Shown here piece after piece: positions 1 through 7,393 of a stretch of DNA of 64,000 nt (the stretch's first letter is position 1; every line of letters starts with the position of its first letter). This DNA comes from Roseimaritima multifibrata (lineage in GTDB: Bacteria; Planctomycetota; Planctomycetia; Pirellulales; Pirellulaceae), in the NCBI RefSeq assembly GCF_007741495.1, contig NZ_CP036262.1, positions 3,410,001 through 3,474,000 of the forward strand, written 5' to 3'. The position numbers and the translations under genes are program-made. Under the pieces are notes generated by a model that ran no database searches, was not told the origin of the DNA, and worked only from the letters and a program-made list of their open reading frames with translations.

Positions 1-1398
1 GGTGTCAACTCGCTTTGCGTCAACAACGTGCTGTTTCCATCGGCCGATCTGTTCGTTCAGTTTGGATTCGCTCTCGGCCAGCTTAGACTTAGCGACTTCG
101 AGTTCTTGGTTAGCGTTCTCGAGTTCTTTTTTAAACGCTTCGCAGGCATCGTTCGCTTGCTTTGCCTGCTCTGTTTGCTGACGAACGGTTTCTTCCGCAT
201 CCGACTTCTTCTCGTCGATGGACTCATCTTGGCCAAGTTCTCGATGACGTTGCAGTTCTTCCCGAAGCTTACAGGGGTCTGCAGGACACTTATTCAGAAG
301 CGGTGGCTCGGCTTGGACTTGTTTCAAGTCTCGCTGATACTTCTTGGAAGACGTCAAATTGCCGGATGCTTCACCGGCGGCTCGGTTGGCCTGATCCAAC
401 TTGGATTGGATGACGGACACTCTTGTCTCTAGCTTCGCAACTTGCGTGTTCTCCCGAACTTCTCGCAGCAGTTCGTGGCTCTGGGCGAGCATGCTCTCAG
501 CCCGCAGCGTCAAAGAAGGCGTTGGCTCATTGCTGAACAGGTCGCTCTCCTTGGCGGGTTCGTCACTGACAACTTTTGGGCCTTCCATTGAGTCTCGGAG
601 GCTTTCTTCTCGCAGGGTCGCTGAACGCGAATGTTTTTCAGCGGCTGCTTTTGCTTTCCGTTGTTCTGACTGCAAGTGGCGGTGCTCGTTTCGTAGCTTG
701 GCTTCGTCTTCGCTCATCAATCCGCAGAGCCATTGCATCATCAACTTGTTGATGTTCAGGTCTCCCGGCTGGCCCAGGTTCGTACCCGCGTGTCGCCATT
801 CGTTGGCTTGGCGATAACCGCATTCGCAATCGCGGGCCAGCCATCCGAGAACATCGGCCCAGCGAGGCAGGCGATCTTTGGCAATCTCGAATCGCGGGAG
901 GTCACCGACAATGACTCGGTCAATCTGTTTCAGGAATGACTTAAACGGAATCGTCTCGACAGCATCATCGAAGGCGTCCTCCCAAGCATCACTCTTGACG
1001 ACGATTGACGCGGCTGGTTCGTGGTCGTGAAGCGGACGACGAACGATCCAGTCGTCGCCATCAACACGCCAGTGCGCGACCACCACGCCACTCGGAACCA
1101 CTTTCGCCAGTTCCGCCTGTGATTCCTCGGCCGCATAGTTGGCTTCACCGGCCGTGTAGCGGATCAATCGCATCAGCAGCGTTTTGCCAACACTATGGGC
1201 GACCACGTCTTCTTCCAGATCAGACCGCTCCTCGGTGCGAATGATGTTCAGACCGCACTCAAACGGAACCTTGCGAATCCAATTGGAAGGGTTCGGATCG
1301 TGCAGAATGACCAATTCGCGAATCCAGACAAGCGGCTCCGTGCGATTGGCATTGGGAATCAAGTCCTCATGCAGAGGAAACAAGACCGGGTCTTGCAT
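1..1398 (-). CDS. SMC/Rad50-like coiled-coil ATPase, 3' part beyond the window
   Basis: Reading the minus strand from ATG at 1398 gives 466 codons open to the window edge, so the C-terminus is missing. The N-terminal ~110 residues resemble an ATPase head: a beta strand ending GLNII, then a P-loop-like AHSVGKT followed by LLMRLIRYTAGE. Residues from about 230 on are rich in Glu, Lys and Gln with heptad-like spacing (KKELENANQELEVAKSKLAE), as in a long coiled coil. A CPADPC motif (C-x4-C) near residue 371 could be a hook-like turn, although the Rad50 hook is C-x2-C. The start overlaps the end of the methylase gene by 32 bases, so the two are probably translationally coupled. SMC-like ATPases are common in defence systems (known), which fits the operon, but I cannot name the family. 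Loader, nuclease activator and structural roles are all possible. Confidence 0.75.
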   Translation of the reverse strand, partial: MQDPVLFPLHEDLIPNANRTEPLVWIRELVILHDPNPSNWIRKVPFECGLNIIRTEERSDLEEDVVAHSVGKTLLMRLIRYTAGEANYAAEESQAELAKVVPSGVVVAHWRVDGDDWIVRRPLHDHEPAASIVVKSDAWEDAFDDAVETIPFKSFLKQIDRVIVGDLPRFEIAKDRLPRWADVLGWLARDCECGYRQANEWRHAGTNLGQPGDLNINKLMMQWLCGLMSEDEAKLRNEHRHLQSEQRKAKAAAEKHSRSATLREESLRDSMEGPKVVSDEPAKESDLFSNEPTPSLTLRAESMLAQSHELLREVRENTQVAKLETRVSVIQSKLDQANRAAGEASGNLTSSKKYQRDLKQVQAEPPLLNKCPADPCKLREELQRHRELGQDESIDEKKSDAEETVRQQTEQAKQANDACEAFKKELENANQELEVAKSKLAESESKLNEQIGRWKQHVVDAKRVDT

Positions 1399-4300
1399 CG
1401 GTCACCCCCTCGTTGACAGTTGCCAAATCGTTGCCGTCTTCGATTGCCCGCTCGAAGATCGCTTTGGTTTCTTCCAGTGCCGTTTGATCGGCGGCGGATA
1501 GATCACCAAGCGGCGGTTGCACCGATCCGATCTTCAGAACCTGTTGAGCCGTGCTGGGATGCTTCTCCAGATACTTCTTGTCGATCAGACCTCCGATCAA
1601 GGCGTCACGTCCGGCGTCGGTACGAGGGATCGTCTTTGGCGGATCGTCCACACCCAACCGCGACTTGCGGAGCTTCGGTGATCGCATGGCAATGAAGGCT
1701 TCATCAACGGCACGCCGGGTGATCAAGCCGAAGTAGCGAACGATCATCAGCACGACGGCTTCGTCGCGATCGAGCTCATCAAATAGCGGCGTTGCTTCGG
1801 TTCTCTGCGGCTTTTTAGATTTCTTCTTATCTTCCTTGCTTTCTTTCTTCTCTTCTTCCTTCTGCTTGCCTAGCAGTTGTTCTTCTTTGTGGCGTTGTTC
1901 GTTGAGTTCGAGGAGGCGGGCGAGGACTTCGTCGCGGAATTCGTCGGGCCAGCGGAAACGCCAGGGCTTTTTCTTTTTGGACTTTTTCTTTGCTGCGGGC
2001 GGCCCCGCGTCAGCATCGTCTTCTTCCTCTTCGTAGTCGAGCAGGAACTCACAGCGAGCGCTCTCGGCGAGGTCGTCCCAGCCGTAGGCCCGCAGCACCG
2101 CTCCATCCATCAAACCGTGAAGACGACGAAGCTCTAAGATGCCCTCCGATTGCTCATGCGGATCATGAAACCGGTTGTAAATAGAGGTTAGCCCCTCCTT
2201 TTGGTCTAACATCAGTGTCGATCGAAATTCGCAATAGTCATTTCCGATTCGTTCAACTCCTTGGATCGAATCAGTTGACGGAAGTGGATACGTCTCGAAA
2301 CAATCAGTTGGCGTATACCGCAGGTCGTCTTTCATTGATGATCCAAAACAACGCGCCCACATTTCGTGGCATCGCGATTGCAAGACGGCGAACAGTCCCA
2401 GCGTATCAAACGCAAAAACGCGAAGTGATTGCGCGTAAACATAGTTGCCTGGCAAGAAGGCAAATGAATGATGTGGACTCGTCTCAGCCGTGACGATTAG
2501 ACGTTCGAGACCAGAAATTGATTCAAACATCTCGTCTCGTCTGCGCCCGAACTTCCACCAAAAGGCGCGGAGCTTCTTCTCACTCTTCTTCATGCGTTCA
2601 GGTTTTACCTTCTCAGTCGCAATCTCGACCAATTCCGGCCATTTCGAGAAACATTCTTCAAGTGGCCTGTTCCCAAAGTTGATTACGTATCGTGAGGGTC
2701 GATGACGTGGGTCGTTGTTAAGTTCTTGGCCTCCGATAAAAGGCGAGACTATGCTAACCTTCGATTGCGACTCACTTCGCAGTTGTTCAAGTACAGCAAT
2801 TGGCGTGGCTACACCTTTTGAATCGTCGTCATCGAATGTGAAACCCATTCCGTTGATGTCAACGCCTTTGAAACACAGCCCACAGGACGTGTTAAGTGTG
2901 TGTGGGTTTTTGTTGCCCCCTGATGTGAAAAGAAAAGCCGTGATTTTTTCAACGGGCTTTCCGTCGAGCACAGGATCACTGGTGGGCAGATGTTTGGCAA
3001 AAAACACCTGACTCACAACGACGGCAGCCTCCCCCGGCCATCGCATTCTGCGAATAGCGTTGTAAATTGTTCCACCATGTTCGCAGATGTACGCGAGCCC
3101 AGTTTGGCGAGTGTCTCCTTGGGCAATCGTGTTAGACGCAATAAGTCCCGAAGTCCCAGCGCTGCGAATCTTGCTAAAACACTGTCGAAAGAAATAAGCA
3201 ACCAAGTCACCGTTGCCGTGTGACTCTGGCGTCATGGCCATGATCCAGTCAAGAAACGGTTTTCCAACTGCGCCGCTTATCTTGCTTCCTCCCAAGAACG
3301 GCGGATTCCCCACAAACGCATCGAACCCGCCATTCTCCCTCGCAAACACTTCAGGAAACTCAATCTCCCAATGAAACGCAGGGATGGGGTGCGAGCCTGC
3401 GCGCAGCCGCGCGGCGGCCTGGCCCAAAACGCGACGCGACTCGAAATCTACGGGAGTGGTGAGTGATTGGTGGTGAGTGGTGAGTGTCTGGTTGGATGAC
3501 TTATTGCTGATGCTGGAAAGATACGAACTGGCGAGCCCGAACAGGCGTTCGACTTCCTCTTCACGCTCCTTCTTTTTCTGACTCGCAAAGAAACCGCTCA
3601 CACATGCATCGCCCACCAGACGGATCAGGTCCAGTGCCTCATCGCTACTGGCCATCCTCGCTGCCTGATCGCGATACGGCACATCTTCGCGGGCGTTGAG
3701 GATTTTGGCTCGCGCTTCGGTCGCTCGATCCAGACGACGCTGAATCAGGTCTTCGCCAAACTTCTTCTGCTTTTTAACTTCCCAATGGAAGCCAATGATT
3801 TGCTCGCGCGTCAGACCCACCAGCGAATCGCCGTGACGCAGGGCATGGTCTAGAAACGTGAAGGCGTGGTCTTTGGCCAGCGTCACCAGCCATAACGAGA
3901 GTTTGGCCAGATCGACCGCCATCACATTCTTGTCCACTCCGTAGAGACATCGCTGGGCGATCAGACGGCGGGCGTAAAGCACTTCGTCTTCATCGGGGGG
4001 GATGAGTGGTGGGTAGCGAGTGGTGGGTGGAGAGTGAGTCGGCGAATTTTTTTCCTCGCCACTCTCCACACTCCCCTCGCCACTCGAATGCGCGTACCAC
4101 GCTTTGATTAAATGATCGCCCAACTGGCGGCACGCTTCCACCAGAAAGGCTCCGCTGCCCATCGCCGGGTCGCAGATTTTTAGATCGAGGATTTGGGACG
4201 GGTGAGGTGTGCCTATTTCGCGGGCTGCCTGGGCGTGCTTGATCTTCCGTTTGGAGGCGCGGATTCGTATGTCGATTTCACCCTGGGTAAATTTCTTCTT

Positions 4301-6598
4301 GCGGTCTTCTTTGGTTGGTTCCCAGACCGTGGGGAGGTCGGCCGTGGGGTCGCAGAGCTGTTTGAGGATCGGCTCGAGTGTGGTGCGGACGATCGGCTCG
4401 GTCAGGGAACGAGGGGTGTAGTGCGATCCACTGCGGCGGCGCTCGTCGGAGGGCTGAAGCACTATGGCACCGGCTGGGACGACTCGCGGCGTGACTTTCT
4501 TAGCGATCTTCTTGTCGAGTGCGGTGAGCAGTTCTTCGATGTTGGTCGCGGCCTTGAGCAGTTTGGCATCGGCCGTACCGACTTTCTGATCTGCGTTTTC
4601 CTTTAGCCACTTGCCTCGGTCTTTGCCCGCTGTTTCCAACAACTCGTCCAGATCAATCGTCGCTGGTGCTCCATGCGACTTGACTGGCTTGATCGCGATC
4701 GACTTGCCGGTGGCAACCTGCAAGTTGAATCCCATCACGGTTTCGTAAACGCTACCGATCTGTTCGACGTCGAGTGTCCGGTAGCTGAGCCTTTCACCGC
4801 CGAGGATCAGCAGGTTTTTCAGGACACGAAAGACCGTTCCGTCGCTGACGCGAGGAACTTGGGGTGGAGGATTTTGGGTGGAGTGTTGTGTGGGGTGACT
4901 GGAGTGTGTTTTTGGTTCGTCACTCTTCACCCGCCACTCGCTACCCTCCACATTCGTCTCACTCTTCACCCGCCACTCGCTACCCTCCACATTCGTCTCA
5001 CTCTTCACCCGCCACTCGCCACCCTTCTCTCCAATGATTTGCGAAGTCCTGCCAGCATTCGGCTGATTTGGTCGCTCAGCGAAAGGAGCTTCTTCAGTTC
5101 CGGCTCCGGTAGCAACCCGACTCTTTGGCATAGCATCAGATGCGTCTCCACTTCCATCAGCGAGCCCCTGGCGATCCCGAGAAAGTTCAGGAACTCTTTG
5201 GTTCCCTTGCGACCCTGTCCCTCCGCGATGTTCGCTGGAATCGACGCCGCCGCTCGGCGTATCTGGCTGGTCATCCCGAATAGCTCTTCCTTCGGAAACG
5301 ACTTGGTCACCCGATAGCACTCCACCGACAGGTCCATCGCCTTCTGCCAGACCTCCAGGTCCCGATAACTCTGTACTGTCATTACGGTTCTCCACACGTG
5401 TTGCAGCACGATCCTTTTCACTCCACTCACCACTCTCCACCCGCCCCTCCAAGAAAGGGTACCTTTCTGGATCAAATAGGTATCCTTTTCGGGCGGGCAG
5501 TTTGAATTCGCCGTGCTGCCCGCCTTCGTAGACCAAACGGAACAGAGTGATGAGTTGGCTCCACGCGCCAAACCGCTGATCCATGGTGTCCGGGAAGCGT
5601 CCATCGTCTTCTCTCAAACGCTCAAACAGCCCGGTGACGCTGTAATAGTTGCTGTAGACCGGATCGCTGGACAACAAGTCGCGATCTTCGGAGTAGAGCA
5701 CAAACACCAACCGCATCAGCACGGTCAGCAGTCCAGAATAGACTTGGTTGGGATCACGAGCCAACACATCAGACAGCAGGTCGCCGTTCCGGACGTCGTT
5801 TGCCGCTTGAAAGCCACGCATCAATTCGTAGAGCGCCGCCAAGACCTGTTCAGCCAGTTCCGTCGAGACCGTGTTTTGATACTTGCGGCTGTTGGTCAGT
5901 ATCGCCGGCAGCCGCTGGCTGTCCCCCATCGAGAACATACGCTCGGACGATAGCAGCATGTGCAGCGCGGCGAACATCGGCCGACCGGCGACTTGCGCCA
6001 TTTCGGCAACGTTGAACGTCGCGTAGCCGCTGGTCTCGCCACGAGGCGAGTAGACGAGTCGCAGCGAGCGTCCGTTGGACAATATTCCAATGGGAACTTC
6101 AGTCTCTCGCAACAATCGCTCGAATTTGGCCTGAGGCGACGCGTTCCAATGGCGACTGTTATCCGAGTCACCGGCATCATCCAAGTCCGTGCCGGTCGCT
6201 AATTCCTGGATCAAAAGCTGCCAAGGATTCTGATCTTCCTCGGGTTTGAAGACGGGGACTGCATGCGTCGGTCGGAGCGTCTCGCTGTACTGAGGCAAGA
6301 CAACTTCCAACTTCGCCATGTCGCCGTGTAGGATTTCACGAGCGGGCACGTCGATCAGGTCCATCGATTCCCAGCCCAGGACGGCTTGCACGAATTCGCG
6401 TAGGTCGCGAATCTCCGGTTGCGTTACGCCGGCGTCGTCTTGCACCAAGCATTCTAAGAACCGCGCGTGCTCTCCCAAGACGTTTTTATTGACGTAACAC
6501 TGAGCCTCCAGCATCGCCGGGATGGACACGACCAAGCCCACGGGCTGGACATAGCCAAGCCATTCAATGTGAGCAAATTCTTCGGGTGATTTAGCCAT
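1367..6598 (-). CDS. Eco57I-class N6-adenine DNA methylase (DrmMI/PglX-like), 1743 aa
   Basis: This is predicted to methylate adenine in DNA to mark self in a restriction or DISARM-type system. SAM-binding motif I (DPAMGSGAFLVEA) lies near residue 811 and catalytic motif IV (NPPF) near residue 1094. LSYRTLDVEQIGSVYE and RRRSGSHYTPRSLTEP are typical of the Eco57I/PglX class. I start it at ATG 6598 (MAKSPEEFAHIEW) because that overlaps the preceding small gene by 8 bases; an ATG at 6676 is in frame but would overlap that gene far more. The protein is longer than most of its class, partly because low-complexity stretches interrupt it at about residues 383-579, 835-865 and 1035-1048. The first of these contains a separate gene in another frame. 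The C-terminal part has a Lys/Glu-rich segment. No nuclease motif is evident, so it is more likely a methylase than a complete type IIG enzyme. Function is confident; calling it DrmMI rests on the DrmD neighbour. Confidence 0.85.
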   Translation of the reverse strand: MAKSPEEFAHIEWLGYVQPVGLVVSIPAMLEAQCYVNKNVLGEHARFLECLVQDDAGVTQPEIRDLREFVQAVLGWESMDLIDVPAREILHGDMAKLEVVLPQYSETLRPTHAVPVFKPEEDQNPWQLLIQELATGTDLDDAGDSDNSRHWNASPQAKFERLLRETEVPIGILSNGRSLRLVYSPRGETSGYATFNVAEMAQVAGRPMFAALHMLLSSERMFSMGDSQRLPAILTNSRKYQNTVSTELAEQVLAALYELMRGFQAANDVRNGDLLSDVLARDPNQVYSGLLTVLMRLVFVLYSEDRDLLSSDPVYSNYYSVTGLFERLREDDGRFPDTMDQRFGAWSQLITLFRLVYEGGQHGEFKLPARKGYLFDPERYPFLEGRVESGEWSEKDRAATRVENRNDSTELSGPGGLAEGDGPVGGVLSGDQVVSEGRAIRDDQPDTPSGGVDSSEHRGGTGSQGNQRVPELSRDRQGLADGSGDASDAMPKSRVATGAGTEEAPFAERPNQPNAGRTSQIIGEKGGEWRVKSETNVEGSEWRVKSETNVEGSEWRVKSDEPKTHSSHPTQHSTQNPPPQVPRVSDGTVFRVLKNLLILGGERLSYRTLDVEQIGSVYETVMGFNLQVATGKSIAIKPVKSHGAPATIDLDELLETAGKDRGKWLKENADQKVGTADAKLLKAATNIEELLTALDKKIAKKVTPRVVPAGAIVLQPSDERRRSGSHYTPRSLTEPIVRTTLEPILKQLCDPTADLPTVWEPTKEDRKKKFTQGEIDIRIRASKRKIKHAQAAREIGTPHPSQILDLKICDPAMGSGAFLVEACRQLGDHLIKAWYAHSSGEGSVESGEEKNSPTHSPPTTRYPPLIPPDEDEVLYARRLIAQRCLYGVDKNVMAVDLAKLSLWLVTLAKDHAFTFLDHALRHGDSLVGLTREQIIGFHWEVKKQKKFGEDLIQRRLDRATEARAKILNAREDVPYRDQAARMASSDEALDLIRLVGDACVSGFFASQKKKEREEEVERLFGLASSYLSSISNKSSNQTLTTHHQSLTTPVDFESRRVLGQAAARLRAGSHPIPAFHWEIEFPEVFARENGGFDAFVGNPPFLGGSKISGAVGKPFLDWIMAMTPESHGNGDLVAYFFRQCFSKIRSAGTSGLIASNTIAQGDTRQTGLAYICEHGGTIYNAIRRMRWPGEAAVVVSQVFFAKHLPTSDPVLDGKPVEKITAFLFTSGGNKNPHTLNTSCGLCFKGVDINGMGFTFDDDDSKGVATPIAVLEQLRSESQSKVSIVSPFIGGQELNNDPRHRPSRYVINFGNRPLEECFSKWPELVEIATEKVKPERMKKSEKKLRAFWWKFGRRRDEMFESISGLERLIVTAETSPHHSFAFLPGNYVYAQSLRVFAFDTLGLFAVLQSRCHEMWARCFGSSMKDDLRYTPTDCFETYPLPSTDSIQGVERIGNDYCEFRSTLMLDQKEGLTSIYNRFHDPHEQSEGILELRRLHGLMDGAVLRAYGWDDLAESARCEFLLDYEEEEDDADAGPPAAKKKSKKKKPWRFRWPDEFRDEVLARLLELNEQRHKEEQLLGKQKEEEKKESKEDKKKSKKPQRTEATPLFDELDRDEAVVLMIVRYFGLITRRAVDEAFIAMRSPKLRKSRLGVDDPPKTIPRTDAGRDALIGGLIDKKYLEKHPSTAQQVLKIGSVQPPLGDLSAADQTALEETKAIFERAIEDGNDLATVNEGVTDARPGLVSSA
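3455..3495. repeat. GTGAGTGG-type low-complexity insertion in the methylase gene
   Basis: A short run of variants of GAGTGGTGAGTG is read by the methylase frame as a Ser/Thr/His-rich stretch (NQTLTTHHQSLTTP). It is the same motif as in the larger insertion at 4861-5450 and keeps the frame. Confidence 0.7.
4000..4090. repeat. GAGTGG/CCACTC-type inverted low-complexity insertion in the methylase gene
   Basis: GAGTGGTGGGTAGCGAGTGG-like sequence at about 4005-4040 faces CCACTCTCCACACTCC-like sequence at about 4058-4087, so the two halves could fold back on each other. The methylase frame remains open across it (SSGEGSVESGEEKNSPTHSP). It may be a relic of the same type of element as at 4861-5450, without the protein gene. 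Confidence 0.7.
4922..5025 (-). repeat. 39-bp direct repeat (about 2.6 copies) beside the nested gene
   Basis: Copies start at 4922, 4961 and 5000, exactly 39 bases apart. As 39 is divisible by three, the methylase frame stays open and reads a 13-residue repeat (GSEWRVKSETNVE). The same GAGTGG/CCACTC-type motif continues on the left to about 4861. It lies immediately downstream, in the direction of transcription, of the four-helix-bundle gene. Confidence 0.9.
5005..5382 (-). CDS. Four-helix-bundle protein (23S rRNA intervening-sequence protein family), nested in the methylase gene
   Basis: A complete 125-residue protein lies on the same strand as the methylase but in another frame. It begins SYRDLEVWQKAMDLSVECY and contains QIRRAAASIPANIAEGQGR, EFLNFLGIARGS and EVETHLMLC. 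These are the hallmarks of the four-helix-bundle family found inside 23S rRNA intervening sequences and related to the diversity-generating-retroelement protein Avd. The longer frame opens at 5604, but ATG 5382 is preceded by a good Shine-Dalgarno (GGAG, 7 bases away) and matches the usual family start and length. Family members usually form oligomeric rings; their function is poorly known. GAGTGG-type repeats lie on both sides (4861-5035 and about 5412-5450), which suggests that gene and repeats arrived as one insertion. No reverse transcriptase or rRNA gene is near. Confidence 0.85.
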   Translation of the reverse strand: MTVQSYRDLEVWQKAMDLSVECYRVTKSFPKEELFGMTSQIRRAAASIPANIAEGQGRKGTKEFLNFLGIARGSLMEVETHLMLCQRVGLLPEPELKKLLSLSDQISRMLAGLRKSLERRVASGG

Positions 6599-6803
6599 TG
6601 TTTTTGGGACGGTCGCTGTTTTGGCTAAGCTCGGCACGAGCTTCGGAAGCGGACAGGCGGACAATTTTTCCGTCACGCCACACGATCACGTCGGTGCCGG
6701 TGCGTTCAGCTCGCAAGACGGCTTGTTCGCCGGCATCATGACACGCTGCGGCAATCTTCTCGTCCACCGAGAGTTGATCTATTTTATGGTTGGGTCGAAT
6801 CAT
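6591..6803 (-). CDS. Small hypothetical protein (70 aa), putative partner of the zeta-like kinase
   Basis: The protein starts MIRPNHKIDQLSVDEKIAAACHDAGEQAVLRAERTG in composition and ends in a charged tail; no membrane segment or known domain was recognised. Its ATG overlaps the stop of the kinase gene by four bases (ATGA), and its own stop overlaps the start of the methylase, so it is translated as part of this operon. Size and position fit an antitoxin or accessory subunit for the kinase, but that is inference from context. Confidence 0.75.
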   Translation of the reverse strand: MIRPNHKIDQLSVDEKIAAACHDAGEQAVLRAERTGTDVIVWRDGKIVRLSASEARAELSQNSDRPKNNG

Positions 6804-7390
6804 GATTCACTTTCCCATTTAGAGGTGATGGCGTTCCATAGCTCGCTATCGGCCACACGCGACTTGCCATCAAGGCGGCGCCAGATAGTTCGAGGGGGTG
6901 TAACCGCGCCGTTCAGCACCCATGCGTCATCGACGAGATGTAGGTAGAAGTGCTGCAAATTACTCAAACCACGCGAATAACGGCGGCGAATATCGGGTTC
7001 CGGGATATTGTGTCCGCCCTGGGCAACTCGCCCTGCAACGCGCTCAATTGCCATTTCTTCGCTGGGCAGCCAAAGGAAAAATAACGTGACTGCAAATCCG
7101 CTCTCACGCCACGCTGGAATGCGTCGTCGGTAACTGCGTCCGGCAAGGGTAGTTTCCAAAGCAAAACTATTCGAACCAGATTGCAATTCATCGAGTCGCT
7201 CCAGAAAGATCTCCGAGGCTTTCAGATTTTGTCTTTCCGGGGCAAACGGCGATAAACCTGAAGCAATTAGATCTGCATTGAGGAACTCGTCACAGTCAAC
7301 GTAACGGCAAAGGTAGCTCTCGACAAATGTCGATTTGCCCGCGCCGTTTGGTCCCGCAATGATGCTGATCGTTTTTTTCATTTTTCCCAT
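6800..7390 (-). CDS. Zeta-toxin-like P-loop kinase
   Basis: A 196-residue P-loop protein with Walker A GPNGAGKST at residues ~13-21, followed by CDEFLNADLIASGLSPF. FALETTLAGRSY and a lid segment RVAGRVAQGGHNIPEPDIRR match zeta-type kinases, which phosphorylate UDP-activated sugars or other small substrates (known for zeta; not shown for this branch). Two starts are close, ATG 7390 and ATG 7381; the second is nearer the conserved KKTISIIAGPNG start. The gene lies three bases after the helicase gene and is translationally coupled to the 70-aa gene. A toxin-antitoxin-like pair inside a helicase/methylase operon suggests a guard or effector module. It could also be a simple nucleotide kinase. Confidence 0.85.
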   Translation of the reverse strand: MGKMKKTISIIAGPNGAGKSTFVESYLCRYVDCDEFLNADLIASGLSPFAPERQNLKASEIFLERLDELQSGSNSFALETTLAGRSYRRRIPAWRESGFAVTLFFLWLPSEEMAIERVAGRVAQGGHNIPEPDIRRRYSRGLSNLQHFYLHLVDDAWVLNGAVTPPRTIWRRLDGKSRVADSELWNAITSKWESES

Positions 7391-7393
7391 GCG

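Noticed and set aside
4673..5317. 214-aa plus-strand protein inside the methylase gene
   Set aside because: Its frame is opened by the repeat insertion and the antisense of the methylase and nested gene; the sequence has no protein-like pattern.
5005..5382. Avd of a diversity-generating retroelement
   Set aside because: The four-helix-bundle protein resembles Avd, but no DGR reverse transcriptase or template/variable repeat pair was seen nearby.
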